From: Durusdinium trenchii | Lineage: Eukaryota; Sar; Dinophyceae; Suessiales; Symbiodiniaceae | Direction of reading: 5' to 3' | NCBI GenBank assembly: GCA_963970005.1 | Contig: CAXAMN010003036.1 | Location: 205,529-269,528, forward strand | Length of the DNA: 64,000 bases | Shown: in pieces, positions 31,571 through 42,083 of the stretch | Position numbering within the stretch: the first letter of the stretch is position 1 | How the letters are laid out: each line of letters starts with the position of its first letter | Translations under genes and position numbers: made by a program | The notes under the pieces: model-generated | Seen by the model: only the letters and a program-made list of their open reading frames with translations | What the model was told of the DNA's origin: nothing | The model's database searches: none

Positions 31571-31788
31571 CTGGAGCGATTGCAGAAAGTTGCAAAGTGT
31601 CTGATGAAGAGTACAAATACGTAATAGTTATATATATATATACAAATACTCTCTGCCACTCAATGGGAACTACGGAGTGTGTTCAACTCAGCAGTAGTCC
31701 CACAGGCCACAGACCTTCCAATACATAATTATAGGTCTAGGAGTGGAGGAGTAACCAATTGTGAAATCCGCCGTTGTTCACGGTCATC

Positions 31789-32392
31789 TCAGCACAAGTC
31801 TGCATCTGTTGCTTCTTTGACAGCAGGTGCATAGGTCTGTACTAAACTCACAGCCATCCGCCACTCACACATGCTGAGGTTAGCTGCGCCAGAGCTGCGC
31901 ATAGGCACTGGCCAACTTGTAGATTCGCGAGCGATGTTCCCTCTGAAGGAAGTGGTCGTGATTCAAGGTTCGGATGGTCACTCCATGTGGGGTTCCGGGT
32001 CCTTGAGCAAATACACAGCGGCAACGGTTCGTCGAAAGAGATCACCACACGGCCTTGAAACTTTGTAGAATGAAATCCACCAGGAATGGGATCCTAGCAA
32101 GACAAACAAAGTGTCTTTCAGGAATGAAGCCAAGGAGGAGTTGTCAATCCAAGATTCCCTCAATCGTTTCGGCAGGCCACAGGTCACTGCAAAGGCCTTT
32201 CAGCAAGGCATCACTGCAGCCAAACAGAGCACCCCCCAGAGAGCCGACCAGCACAGGGGCAAAGTTGTCTGGACCGGCGAACCTGGGACAGGCAGCAAAT
32301 CCAATTGGTTTAGGCAGCTTCTCTCCACGCCCAAAATACAAGAATCTAGCCACCGGAGAATCGTCAAACTCCAAACAGCCGTGATTTTCCAT
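31789..32392 (-). CDS. Four exons upstream of the kinase, unknown
   Basis: 32392 to about 32150 reads FDDSPVARFLYFGRGEKLPK, then GFAACPRFAGPDNFAPVLVG, SLGGALFGCSDALLKGLCSD (one hydrophobic stretch). Three more exons join in phase: 32053-32002 (PCGDLFRRTVAAVYLLK, ending at a GA donor), 31942-31885 (REHRSRIYKLASAYAQLWR, ending at a GC donor) and 31841-31789 (QTYAPAVKEATDADLC and stop). If the last exon were instead spliced before its stop, it could join the first kinase exon, and these would be the N-terminal part of the kinase protein. Otherwise this is a separate gene ending about 220 bp before it. No family is recognised. Confidence 0.5.
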
Positions 32393-32544
32393 GTCACCCT
32401 TTTAACTGGCCTACTTGGCCGAGCGTCCGAATGCTTTCCTCCAAGGCTTCCTGAAAGCACCTCACCAACTTTCAAATCTTGGCGCGTTCAACAAAAGCTC
32501 TGCTTTAGACAAGAAGGGGTAATACCAAAAGCAAAGTCTATATA

Positions 32545-33101
32545 ATGTCCAGCAGCAGCTGGGGCACGTTGCAGAAGCCAAAAAACACAAGGCCGACTCC
32601 AGAACCAGCGGGGAAAACCCATCCCGGTGGCTTGCGGCGGGCACTTTGTCGTGTTCTGCAAAAGTACGGAGCACCTGCTGCGTTTCTAATGCATCAGCGC
32701 CAATGTATGGCAAGGTTCCTGGTGAAATGCAACCCTGGAAAGGACTTTCCGCCCCAAGAAAATGCACACATATAATCCACTGCTTCGGCATTGAAAGCAA
32801 AGGCCCTATTGTCCCTTTGCTTTTCAGGGTTCCTCGACATTCGATGATTTGTTTAAAATTTGAAGTAACTTGCTCCAATAGTCGCGTATTAAATGCTGCA
32901 ACGGACTTCCAAATGCTCCAAGTCTCCAAGACATGCGGCTTTGAGATCTTGCCCTTCAATGAGTTGGCGGGCCAAGAGCGCCACAGCTGCAGCAGTTTGC
33001 AGGGCCTCGGGATGTCGATGTGTAAGCTTTGCCTCGGCCACAGCCGCGTCCGCCAAGAGCTCTAGGCTGATCCTGGAGGTATAACCGAAAAAACACAACA
33101 A
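32545..33101 (-). CDS. Candidate exons, unknown protein
   Basis: 33085-32900 reads SLELLADAAVAEAKLTHRHP, EALQTAAAVALLARQLIEGQ, DLKAACLGDLEHLE: Ala/Leu-rich, probably helical. 32680-32545 has three open frames on the minus strand, one hydrophobic (VFPAGSGVGLVFFGFCNVPQ). Same strand and spacing as the exons at 31.8-32.4 kb, so possibly the same gene. Confidence 0.4.
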
Positions 33102-33339
33102 GGCACACCGGATAGAAAAGATAAGGATTACTTTGTTGTCAATACAAGTTTGAATACAATGTCAAAAAGGCTTGAGTAAGAAAATGTGAGAGGAAAGGCT
33201 GCTTTCCTGCTAAAAATGACACAGCAATGGAAGCCTGCCGGTGAGCCACGTTAATGTCGCGACCGGATGTGATTTAAAGAGAAATCACAGACTTTGAAGA
33301 TGTCTCTTTTGTGGCCATCGGTTTTCTACTCTTGATCAT

Positions 33340-34195
33340 TTGTGAGATTTGGCCTGCCAAGCTTCCATGTGGCGTTGCACATTAGATTTGCCGATGTTTC
33401 TAGTCTTGGCAGCGACCTTTTCGGCCTTTGCACAGTTGAGATATGTGTGCAAAGTTTTCTTCCCAGGTCCTTCAAAAAACACCTTCGTCCATTCCGCCTG
33501 CGCCCCGGCAACAACAGATCAAAAAGCTGGGTGTGCATCTTAAGAGGGAGACACCCAACAATTGGCTTTTTCTCTCCCTATTTTAATACACACCCAGCTC
33601 GGGGTCAACTCAACCTTTGTTTGCTCTTTCGTTGCTTTCAGGGCCGATAAAACATCGCAGGGCAAACTTATTTTTGCCCTGAGATGTTGCCCCCCTCTGC
33701 TCCATGCAACTGGCGGGCAGGAAAAGCCGGACACGCTTGCTCAAACAGCTCGTGAAGCACCACTCCGACTGCAAACTGCTCCCCAATCTATGGCAAGCCC
33801 TCCATCTCAGTGAGACCGGAAGTCTTTTGAGTGATGAGTGCATGGGGCAAAACTCCCACATGGTGACTGTTTCAGAAAATCGTCGCCCACAGCCAAAATG
33901 GCTAGTGGGATCGCGAGCAGTCCCTCACCTGGTGGTTCATGTGGAAAACACATCTGAGGCAGCAAAAAAGAACGGTAACCAACTGTACAGTATGGGGACT
34001 TTGTGATGATGTTTTACTCCTTATCTTTCCACCCAACGACCACTTCCTGAGTGGAGGTTTTTTGTGGAGCTGCCTCAGAGGAGCGAGACTTGATGAGATC
34101 CATTCAGAGCCAAAACGGAAAAACAAGTGGATGGAAGTGCTTGTTGGTGATGCTTCAAAGTTTCTGGTACATAAAAGTACCAACCAATGCTGATT
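33340..34195. other. Coding-like, frame and strand unsettled
   Basis: Plus-strand frames read VSENRRPQPKWLVGSRAVPH (up to about 33975) and then, in another frame, CLRGARLDEIHSEPKRKNKW (to a stop at 34193). The minus strand is also open. It could be a plus-strand gene with an unseen splice or a frameshifted remnant. Confidence 0.28.
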
Positions 34196-34257
34196 GGAGG
34201 GTATGATCTCTCTTCTTGTTTGTAGAGCGACGATCTTTGTTTGTTGGCCTATATTAG

Positions 34258-34342
34258 GAGAAAGGACGCTACTAGGGGCTCCTGGCCTTACTACTAGGAG
34301 CAAGAAGCTACTAGGAACAAAGGGCATCGCTACTAGGATGGT
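34258..34342. repeat. CTACTAG-family dispersed repeat
   Basis: GGACGCTACTAGGGGCTCCT, GGCCTTACTACTAGGAGC, AAGAAGCTACTAGGAAC and AAAGGGCATCGCTACTAGGA in order. Confidence 0.8.
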
Positions 34343-34495
34343 CAAGGCTCGTTGGCTGCATGGCCAAGACAGCGCTGCGATGCGCTGGGCTTACGCCTGC
34401 AGATGCGCGAGACTCAAATGCCGCCTTTGCAGCTGAATCGACCTCGGGCGTGCATGCAACAATGTGGAACATTGGCATGGCTAAAAGGTACAACA

Positions 34496-34592
34496 TGTGT
34501 ATATACTATATATATATACTATATATGTGTATATACACTATGTATATATATATATATGTGTGTATATATATAATATATATACTGTCTATAAT
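34496..34592 (+). repeat. (TA)n microsatellite
   Basis: Long imperfect TATATA/TGTATA run. Confidence 0.85.
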
Positions 34593-34811
34593 ATGGGCTA
34601 CAAACTGCATTGATCCATGAAACTTAGGCTTGGACTTGTGCTTGATAATGGACTACACTAAAGGCAAATTCTGCGATCCGTACTTTCTTCAAAGAGTCTT
34701 AGCTAGCAAATGAGAATGTATATAGTTCCAGTGCTGTCGTTGCTGTTGTCCCCCTTAGAAGAAAACCAGAACGTTTACTGCAACTTTGAAAAGAGAAAAG
34801 GGACACAGTTA

Positions 34812-34830
34812 GAGAGAGAGAGAGAGTAAT
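34812..34830 (+). repeat. (GA)n microsatellite
   Basis: About eight GA units. Confidence 0.8.
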
Positions 34831-34929
34831 GCCAGTGGTGACCCGTTGCTAAGCATATCAATCAGGCACACATCTGCGATGTACAACAAACAAGAACTGT
34901 GCGTAGAAATAGATGCAAGTGGAGATTTA

Positions 34930-35492
34930 AAAAAAAGCCAATAATCGAAACGACATGGAGGATCCATAAGAAGCGGAACAAAAGCACCTTGGATGACTGA
35001 TCTCCAGTCCAGCACCCTCGGGCCAACCACTACCTGCTGTGCAGTCTACCGCCTCTTCCATGGTAAGACAATACACCGGTGACGTTGGCTTGTCATCACA
35101 TATCTAAGGCCAAGACGCTGCTTTCAGGAGAATGTCATCGGTAGCATGTTCGATGTCAACCAACTCTGAAACCATATGCATGACCTGAAGCAAGGTGAGA
35201 GTTGTGCTGGTGCTGATATTCCGATATTCCTGTCACGTCAAAGATCAAGGCCACGAAGCCTGAACACCAAATCACTCCTCCAGCTGCCACCAGGCGGGTG
35301 TTTACAACCTTTGCTGAAAACGCTGTAACCGAAAAACATACTATTCTTATTTCTTTGCTGAGCCCTGCTTGCCTCTGCAAAGACAGCACCGGTGTCATAG
35401 GCGACATCATACTCTTCTGGCAACGAAGCGTCAGTTAGCTCGCCACGCCAGCTGAGATAGCGGCGCACCATGGAGCCCAAACCTCGCTTCAA
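34930..35492 (-). CDS. Candidate multi-exon gene with one membrane helix
   Basis: 35492 to about 35375 reads RGLGSMVRRYLSWRGELTD, then ASLPEEYDVAYDTGAVFAE, and ends at a GC donor (GCAAG). After a 66-nt intron ending in GCAAAG, 35308-35170 reads VVNTRLVAAGGVIWCSGFVA, LIFDVTGISEYQHQHNSH, with a probable membrane helix. 35030-34930 (RVLDWRSVIQGAFVPLLMDP) may be a further exon. The basic start and single helix would suit an organellar membrane protein, but no family is recognised. Confidence 0.48.
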
Positions 35493-35499
35493 AAAAGGG

Positions 35500-36445
35500 C
35501 CTAAACCAATGGAGGAAAAGTCTGGGTAGACATGTGTTGTTGTTTGTTTGTTTCTTGAAGGTTAGGCCATGAGAGGGGCCGGAGGCACGTTGCAAGGACA
35601 AAGGCGACAAAGGAGCTAAATAGTTCAATAATCTATACAAAGCATTCACATGTCTGAAGCCGTTCCAAGTAGAGCATTGTCATGAGGGGCACAAGCGAAT
35701 CCCAGGTAGTTGAACATGCGCAAGATGTGCCAACATTATGCACTAATCCTTTAAAGTCATGGCGATGTCCAAAGAAATTTATTTCAGCAAAGTACAGCAC
35801 ATCCATCATTGTCCGTCACATTCTTGCAGTGCCAGTGACTAGATGGCTGCTCCAGGTTGCACTCGGCAACTCGCATCGCCATCCGTTGTGGCCCTCCATT
35901 TCGATCCCCAGCACACAGACCCAAGAGCAGGCCAACGCAGCGATGAGAAGGCTCTGACATTGCATCAAAGCTGCGCCAAAACTACATGAAGGCATACCAT
36001 GGCATGCTCACCGTCTCACCCAAACCTTGCTTAAAGCTTCAATGAGATGCCTTTTCAGCAGGACACATTGGCAATCACAACATCATACCATATCCACACA
36101 AAAGCATTGTATCCCCAATGTCTGACAGCTGTCATTCAATCAGCTATCCTTCGAGCCTCGGAGTATGAAAAGAGCACACGATGAGCCGCTCGGCATCAGT
36201 GTATGAAAAAACAAGAAACAGAACACACACACACACACCCCAAAGATTGCCTATCCAAACAGGATGGCTCAAAGGACCTAAGCACTCTCTGCTATTTTGC
36301 TCCCTTCGACATGTGCCTTGAAGACTTTGCCAAATGCTCCGGCCCCAAGCACGCCCTGGCTGTTTCTATCTCAGGAAACGCGACAGTTTCTCACTAAGAT
36401 CGCATCATGAAGGTGTCGGTCCTTTGTATCTGTTTGTCTTTTCCC
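35500..36445. other. No supported gene
   Basis: Small open frames only, with a short CA run near 36223-36240. Nothing reads like protein with usable splice sites. Confidence 0.35.
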
Positions 36446-36449
36446 ACAG

Positions 36450-36535
36450 AGCCACTAAAAAGTCTAGGAACCAAATCATTAGTGCGATCGCTGTCCTGCG
36501 TCCATGCCAGTAGCTTAAGTAGCTAGCTTTAAAAA
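36450..36535. repeat. Short dispersed repeat with TAGCTTAAGTAGCTAG
   Basis: Partner of 20985-21068: AGTCTAGGAACCAAAT, TGTCCTGCGTCCA and CAGTAGCTTAAGTAGCTAGC in the same order. Confidence 0.5.
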
Positions 36536-36576
36536 GAAAAGCCAATTCCTAGTGTCGATGGTCTTTTTTCTCCCAG

Positions 36577-36783
36577 GTGGTAGGCTTTTCCGCTTTCCCT
36601 TGGCCACTTGTCACATCTTGTCACCTGGGTGCGAAGCGACGTCAACTGCATTGGGCTCGTATCCTGATTGTCCAAGACCTGGCAGATTTGCCGAATGTTC
36701 AACACTTGACCCAGAATTTCATTGGAATACTCGGCGCATCTCTGAGATACAAGAAACTTCAAATGTGCATAGATTGGCATTGA
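36577..36783 (+). CDS. Candidate terminal exon, unknown protein
   Basis: A strong acceptor (GTCTTTTTTCTCCCAG) precedes a plus-strand frame reading RRQLHWARILIVQDLADLPN, VQHLTQNFIGILGASLRYKK, to a stop at 36783. The minus strand is also open (ILGQVLNIRQICQVLDNQD), so the strand rests on the acceptor. No family is recognised. Confidence 0.36.
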   Translation: MVGFSAFPWPLVTSCHLGAKRRQLHWARILIVQDLADLPNVQHLTQNFIGILGASLRYKKLQMCIDWH

Positions 36784-36914
36784 CAAGCTCTAAGCAAATC
36801 CATCAGATCCTCTGCCCTTTGGCGAATGCCGGCCCTTTTGTCTAACCTCTCAACACATCTCATCCAGGGCCCACGGGGCCCACATTCATCTTCAGCAAAT
36901 AGCTCAAATGCACC

Positions 36915-36990
36915 TTGTTACTAGTAGTTTCTTGCTCCTAGTAGCGATGACCTCCACCCTAGTAGCTTCTTGTTACTAGTAGCTTCAGAA
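36915..36990 (-). repeat. CTAGTAG-family patch with a MASNLLA-like unit
   Basis: TTACTAGTAGTTTCTTGCTC, CTAGTAGCGATGACCTCCAC and CCTAGTAGCTTCTTGTTAC. Both repeat families meet here, sharing the CTAGTAGCGATG junction. Confidence 0.65.
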
Positions 36991-37138
36991 TCCATATCAA
37001 TCCAGGCTTTCTTCGTCGTGAGATGTCGAGCCAACTTGACCTCCTCCCGTGCCGCATGGCCTCTGCCATCTGTTCTCCAATGCCAGTACTGAAAAGGAAA
37101 CCTGACAATGAGAGATACATAGAGGAAAAAGAAACCGG

Positions 37139-37471
37139 TCAGCTGCGGCTGTAGGCAAAAGTATGCAAAGGTAAATTTAGAAAAACACTCTCGACAGACT
37201 GCGGTGTCAAACTTGCTGTGCGCGCAGTGCCGAACCTGTCAAGTTTCGTGCAGCTGTTGAGCTTGTGGCCACCAGGAACCTGCTTTCGCTGTTCCTCAGA
37301 GCACAGGATCTGACGGCGCAGCCATTGTGTAGAAGCCCAGCTCCAGATCTTCTGACACCGTTGTTGAAAAAGAAAAAGAAACACAAGAAGATTCTTCCTG
37401 TCTGCCAAAGAACATGTGTCCAGAAAAGAATTCCTGCATTGATTCCAAGCATGAAATAACCAAAGAACCAC
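37139..37471. other. Open on both strands, weak exon candidates
   Basis: The minus strand reads WLRRQILCSEEQRKQ up to a CAG/GTTCCT donor. The plus strand reads NLLSLFLRAQDLTAQPL followed by a Lys-rich run. Not decided. Confidence 0.25.
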
Positions 37472-37654
37472 AACGGAAACTCGACTAAAAAAGAAGCCGA
37501 AAATGGAAATCTATGGAAATCTGACTAATGGTGATCTTCGATTCAGTCAAGTGTGGAAACAACAATATTGGCCTTCCTCCCCGGGAGGCCCTTCAAACAT
37601 CGAAGCAAACCTCAAAAAACTTTAAAGAGACGATCTGAAGGAATCCAAAAAAAA

Positions 37655-37795
37655 CGATGGCCTCCTATTCTACTAGCGATGGCCTCTCACCTCCTAGTAC
37701 GTAGGCTTAATCGGAACAGGTGCTCCGAGGAAGCCTAGTAGCCTCTTCTGCATTTTTAGTACTTCTTCGTAGCTTCGCTACTTGTGGCTAACCTA
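37655..37795 (+). repeat. MASNLLA-type units and CTAGTAG-like words
   Basis: GCGATGGCCTCTCACCTCC and GATGGCCTCCTATTCTACTAG, followed by AAGCCTAGTAGCCTCTTCTG and related words. Confidence 0.5.
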
Positions 37796-37854
37796 TATAA
37801 CTACCTCCCAAAAAGAGCAAAGATGATGGGCCTACAGCTTGGGCCCGTTGTTGG

Positions 37855-38045
37855 CGTCTCTTGTCCTACCAGTCCAAGGAACTTAACCACCTGCCCGAAG
37901 ACACTCTGGGCAACGCCCTGCAACTCTCCAGAAACACTCCTGGCAAGATCAAAGCTCCTTGGTCTCTTTGAGAAGCTGTGCTGCGAAAGGATGTTTACCA
38001 GTCAACCAGTTCACCAAATATCATGAGATGAAATCAATGCTCCAA
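37855..38045 (+). pseudogene. Possible decayed leucine-rich repeat fragment
   Basis: Different plus frames give LNHLPEDTLGNALQL, GLFEKL and NQFTK in an order that recalls LRR units (LPEdLxxL...N.L..LPxxLFxxL). The frame changes several times, so if real it is a remnant. This is a weak, by-eye resemblance. Confidence 0.2.
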
Positions 38046-38554
38046 AGCTCCAACATGTTGGGCTGGTACTTGCCTCTCCTATCTTTTTACTCAAACGAAC
38101 CGGCAGAACGAACCGGCAGGTTCATGTCAGGTCGATGCTTTAACGGAAGGTGTGAAATGCGATTGTGCCTTGTGGGTGATGCCAACTGCGAGGACAAGCT
38201 CCGCTTGAGGTCTGGCTCGTGCCTCTCAAACACTGAAGGCACCCAATGTTTAGGTATCTCGTTGACATCTTGGGCTTTGAGCTATGTTGCGGCATGATCG
38301 CTTCAAACACAATCGGTACATGAATGTCAGAAAGGCATTGAAGTGCTGAAACAAAAGCCGGAAAAGAGGGGGGAGATGCAATCGAGGCATTTTGCGATAG
38401 AAATGAAACTCTTCTTGCCAAGAAGCTGGAATTTTGCCAGCCTGAGCTGGTTTGACATGCCATTGTACCCAAAAAAACTTTACTTTGCGAATGTTTCGCA
38501 AACTCCACGTTTCACTTTCGCAGGGTGTATACCCTCGAAGTCTCTGTTTCCACA

Positions 38555-38612
38555 TATCTATCTATATATATATATATATATCTTGCTCCGATGTTTTTCT
38601 TAACATATATAT
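38555..38612 (+). repeat. (TA)n microsatellite
   Basis: TATATATATATATATA core in the right-hand part of a region without a supported gene. Confidence 0.8.
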
Positions 38613-38805
38613 TTACTTTCGCAAACTCGAAGGAAAAAAAGCTTTGCGAACAACACAAGCAACACAAAAGGCTCTCAATGAACCTAGGCCTTATGTCGAC
38701 CTTTTGATCAACTACCACATACTCACATACTTTGCTGTTACATGGACGCAGAAAGGGTATTATTGAAATCCAAGAGATTCAGCATGATGCAGCCACAAAG
38801 AAGCG

Positions 38806-38997
38806 CTACTTCTTGCAACTGTGATAGCTAAAATAGTGCTCTGGTACAATGCATTGGAGTCTGTCGCTCTTTCGGGCTCCCAAAAATTCCTGTCTGCCTG
38901 TGTAATCAATTTCAATTGGTGTCCAATCAAATCTGATATGCTTAGGAAGAACACCTGATCCAAGCGTTCCATAGGGGATAAAGAGAATGGGTGGCAT
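38806..38997 (-). CDS. Candidate exon downstream of the ankyrin exons
   Basis: The minus-strand frame reads PPILFIPYGTLGSGVLPKHI, RFDWTPIEIDYTGRQEFLG, to a stop at 38806. A second minus frame over the same DNA is also open (MERLDQVFFLSISDLIG). It probably belongs to the ankyrin gene just upstream, as its last exon. Confidence 0.38.
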   Translation of the reverse strand: MPPILFIPYGTLGSGVLPKHIRFDWTPIEIDYTGRQEFLGARKSDRLQCIVPEHYFSYHSCKK

Positions 38998-39000
38998 CTC

Positions 39001-41252
39001 TCGGCCACCGTCTGTCCACTACAATTAAGCCAAGTTGCTCTTCCACCAGGTCCCAACAGGTTTCGCCATTCAAAAGCTGCAAGGGTCTTTGTCCAGCTTT
39101 GTTCACTTGGGCTGCGCACTCGAGAAAGTCTCCTGAAATTCTCCACTCAGGGGATGAGTGCACAGCTGCCAACAGAATGCAATGGAAGGCACCTCTAAGC
39201 ACGCAAGGTGAATCCTCAGCAGGATGCAGCAAAGCCCGAATGCACCTCACGAAGGCATCAAAGCAGGGGAGTACTGGAGGGCTGGTCATGCAACCAGCCA
39301 AGTGCAAATGTGCAGTATATGTACTGCAAAAAGTCCAAGGCGTTCCAAGTACCGACCGGTGTAGTATCTAAGATGATTAAAATGCTCGTGCAAAGCTGCG
39401 TATCATAATGGAGCTTTCGCCCTCTGCCTGGCATGACCACGGCGGCAGGCTTTGTGAAGGGCTGTTTCACCATCCATATCCTCGACTCGAGTCTTGAATC
39501 ACCCCACCCTGTACGCAATTCAAGCATCCTACGAACATACCACAGGAGGCTCATGTCCCTGGGGAAGAAAACGCAGAAGTACCTGGTTGACTCCAGTCTG
39601 TCGCCGGACATCCTGTTGGACACGAAATGTAGTTGGATGTTGGGCACAAGACTTGGAATGCGGTCATAGTAACCTGCTTCTGACAACTCCAGAGCATGGA
39701 TGCCTTATCTCAAATACATATATAAAACATCATATGTGCTGGAGCACCCTGCGCACCGATTTTGTTGAAAGCAAACACAATTTTATGCAATTTTACCAAG
39801 AGTCGCAAAGCAAAGGATCAGCACCGCGTCTAAGAAGAACTTCTACCTTGGAGATTCATTGGGAAAACATTAAGGAATCGAGTCGCTCAGGATACCCTTG
39901 CAGCTCAAGCAGCCTTGGATCATTTCATTTGCAACTTTGGGAATGGGGCACAGAGCAGTCGGGCCCATCTGGATGCTTTGATTGCTCTTCTCTCCCATGT
40001 CATGCCCATGCATAGTTCACTTTATCCGAATGCACTTCTGGATCACTTCAGTCGGGTCACACACTCGGTTTGCCCATATCCAGAGGCCACGTGCAATGGC
40101 GTCGTTCCAGTACCATCCAACAGTCGTAGATTGCAATCGCAGCCTCCATTAGCTCAGAGCTTCACGGCAAAAAGCGTTTCCTGAACATCTGCTTCAACAT
40201 AGATATATAGTGAATCAAACTTATGTATATATGTATATTATCTTATACACACACATATATGATCTCATAATTGATTACATACATATATAACATTACTGTA
40301 ATATTGGGGAAAAAAAAAATATATATATATAACTCTATATAATCTCTATCTACACTACCAGGTGTCCACATTGTCTTCGCAGCCTTCAGTCTTCCAACCA
40401 TCTAACGTCCCACTGCACACTTGACCGCAGCTTATATTGTTGGGCATTCACAACATCGATTAAGCCCAGAACAAAGCCCGGCACCTGCATCCAGCAGCCG
40501 TATGACCTCTTGGACCGTTCCTTTCTTGCAAGCCATGAAAATGTCGACTGCGCGATGCTGCAAACCTGCAGTATGGCACAACGTCACACTCATCCTTACA
40601 TCTGGGCACTCAGCCTAGAAATCACAAAACACCACAGATTTTGCCAGGTGAAACATTGCATCTTTCCGAAGTGTTCTTCAAAAGCCATGGCCGTGGCAAT
40701 TTAACAATTACGTTTTGGCACGCTTAGAGGCGCAATATTCGATGGTGCATTGGGTAGCCCAGAGGCACTATCATGCATTGGTGTTCAACTTATATAATAT
40801 AATGTTCATCAAGGCATTATAAAGTCCATGAAACGTTGATCCTGGCTGTGAAGAATATTACAGCATTCCTGATAATCGACAAGCTGAGACACGTGTGCAG
40901 TGTTCCAGCAGCCACACCGCTGCTAACCTGGGCAAGTCACACGCAAAATGGCCTGCACCCACTGACAAATAAGGTTTTTGCTCTTGCCGACCACAAGGCA
41001 AGAACGACATATGGATGCGCATGAGAAAATGATCTTGACATGTCTGAGCACCCCTGCAAGCTCATGAGCGCCACCCAGGTTGGCAAGAAAGCCACACTGC
41101 CGGCGTGAAATTGTTCGGGATGCACCGCGAACCTGAGACTCTGAGATGGAAGGAATGGTCACAACAAAGGTGCCAAAATGCTGCGCAAGAAGTGCGCATC
41201 GAATCATTGGACACGTTGATTTACAGTAATTCAATGGGTTAAGTGATGCCAT
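39001..41252 (-). CDS. Ankyrin-repeat protein, multi-exon
   Basis: Ankyrin repeats are helix-loop-helix modules that bind other proteins. Phase-matched minus-strand exons: 41252-41133 (ATG start, 40 codons, ends SESQ); 41096-41040 (CGFLANLGGAHELAGVLRH); 40952-40928 (25 nt); 40565-40485 (DIFMACKKGTVQEVIRLLDA); 40143-40047 (GTGTTPLHVASGYGQTECV). The last two together make a textbook repeat, LLDAG-CD-N and then GTTPLHVAS. Further exons: 39673-39541 (YYDRIPSLVPNIQLHFVSNR, ending at GTATGT) and 39245 to about 39010 (DFLECAAQVNKAGQRPLQLL), another ankyrin-like unit. A short candidate exon at about 39964-39905 (MGPTALCPIPKVANEM) lies between. The partner and cell role are unknown. The upstream ATG is a likely but unproven start. 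Confidence 0.72.
40195..40345. repeat. AT-rich microsatellite in an ankyrin-gene intron
   Basis: TATATA and GTATATATG runs with an A9 stretch, between the exons at 40485 and 40143. Confidence 0.8.
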
Positions 41253-41376
41253 CTTGGCATCTTTCAAAATTCATGATGTCCCAGTAGCCAAATGAGCGGC
41301 AGGGTAACAGCTTGACTGCTGCGCAGCGCACACAGAAAATTCGAGACTTTGTTGGCCTGAAATCATCGACAGGGAC

Positions 41377-41649
41377 ATGTCAAGTCAGAAATTTCAGGCA
41401 CGTGTCAAGTCTCTACGATCTCTCTCGACAAAGCTCCTGTCTTGTGAGACCCTGCTCGTCAATAAATCGGCAGCAGTCGAACACGTAGATGGAAACGCCT
41501 CAAAAACACAACTTGCAGTCTTGCTACAGCGTTTGAGTGATGAGAGCAGAGCGTTGTGCCACTCTGAGCTTCTGGCTGAGGATTGGTACCATCCTACAAA
41601 AGCCAGGGGGTTGCAAGGACTTCTTGCAACATGTTGTGGAAGAGTGTGA
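41377..41649 (+). CDS. Candidate exon, unknown protein
   Basis: The plus-strand frame reads as a helical protein (VKSLRSLSTKLLSCETLLVN, ASKTQLAVLLQRLSDESR, ALCHSELLAEDWYHPTKARG) and stops at 41649. The first M is ATG at 41377. The minus strand is open too but less convincing. No family is recognised. Confidence 0.36.
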   Translation: MSSQKFQARVKSLRSLSTKLLSCETLLVNKSAAVEHVDGNASKTQLAVLLQRLSDESRALCHSELLAEDWYHPTKARGLQGLLATCCGRV

Positions 41650-41669
41650 AGACAGGAGTTCAAAAGAAT

Positions 41670-41890
41670 TAAGTCAAGAGTTAATTATTTCTAGTAGCTG
41701 ATTTTCTGGCGTCCCTTCGTAGAAAAGTTAAGTCGGGGGTGAACTGTATGATATGGTTATGATATGGAGTGGGATGTGTGGAATTAACTTCTGCTTTAAT
41801 TCTTTTTGGAAGGTGTCTTTTCAGAAATCTGGCTTGAAGACGTGCTAGAAAAGAATTAAACCAGGAGTTAATTATGCTGGTGTGGGTGTG
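41670..41890. repeat. GAATTAA...TTAATT repeat with a (GT)n run
   Basis: AAGAATTAAGTCAAGAGTTAAT, GAATTAACTTCTGCTTTAATTC and AAAGAATTAAACCAGGAGTT recur with spacing of about 90-100 bp, followed by a GT microsatellite at 41880-41902. Similar words return at 42221, 42384, 42437 and 42510. Confidence 0.55.
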
Positions 41891-42083
41891 TGTGTGTGTG
41901 TGCGTCGTCCTTCCCAAACTGCCTGGTTCTTTTTTGTAGGTCACGCTGGAAGCACTGCATCAAAATGCCGGTCCATGGCACAAGAAATTGTAATCTCGTC
42001 TCCCCAACAATCTGGGTGGACTGCATCTGGGGGCTCAAGCACATGAGTGTACTCCGCCTGGGAATCTGTGATCACTCGTATGG

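Noticed and set aside
42025..42045. GGGGGCTCAAG as another spliced-leader relict
   Set aside because: Only about 10 of 20 positions match the leader and no gene start follows.
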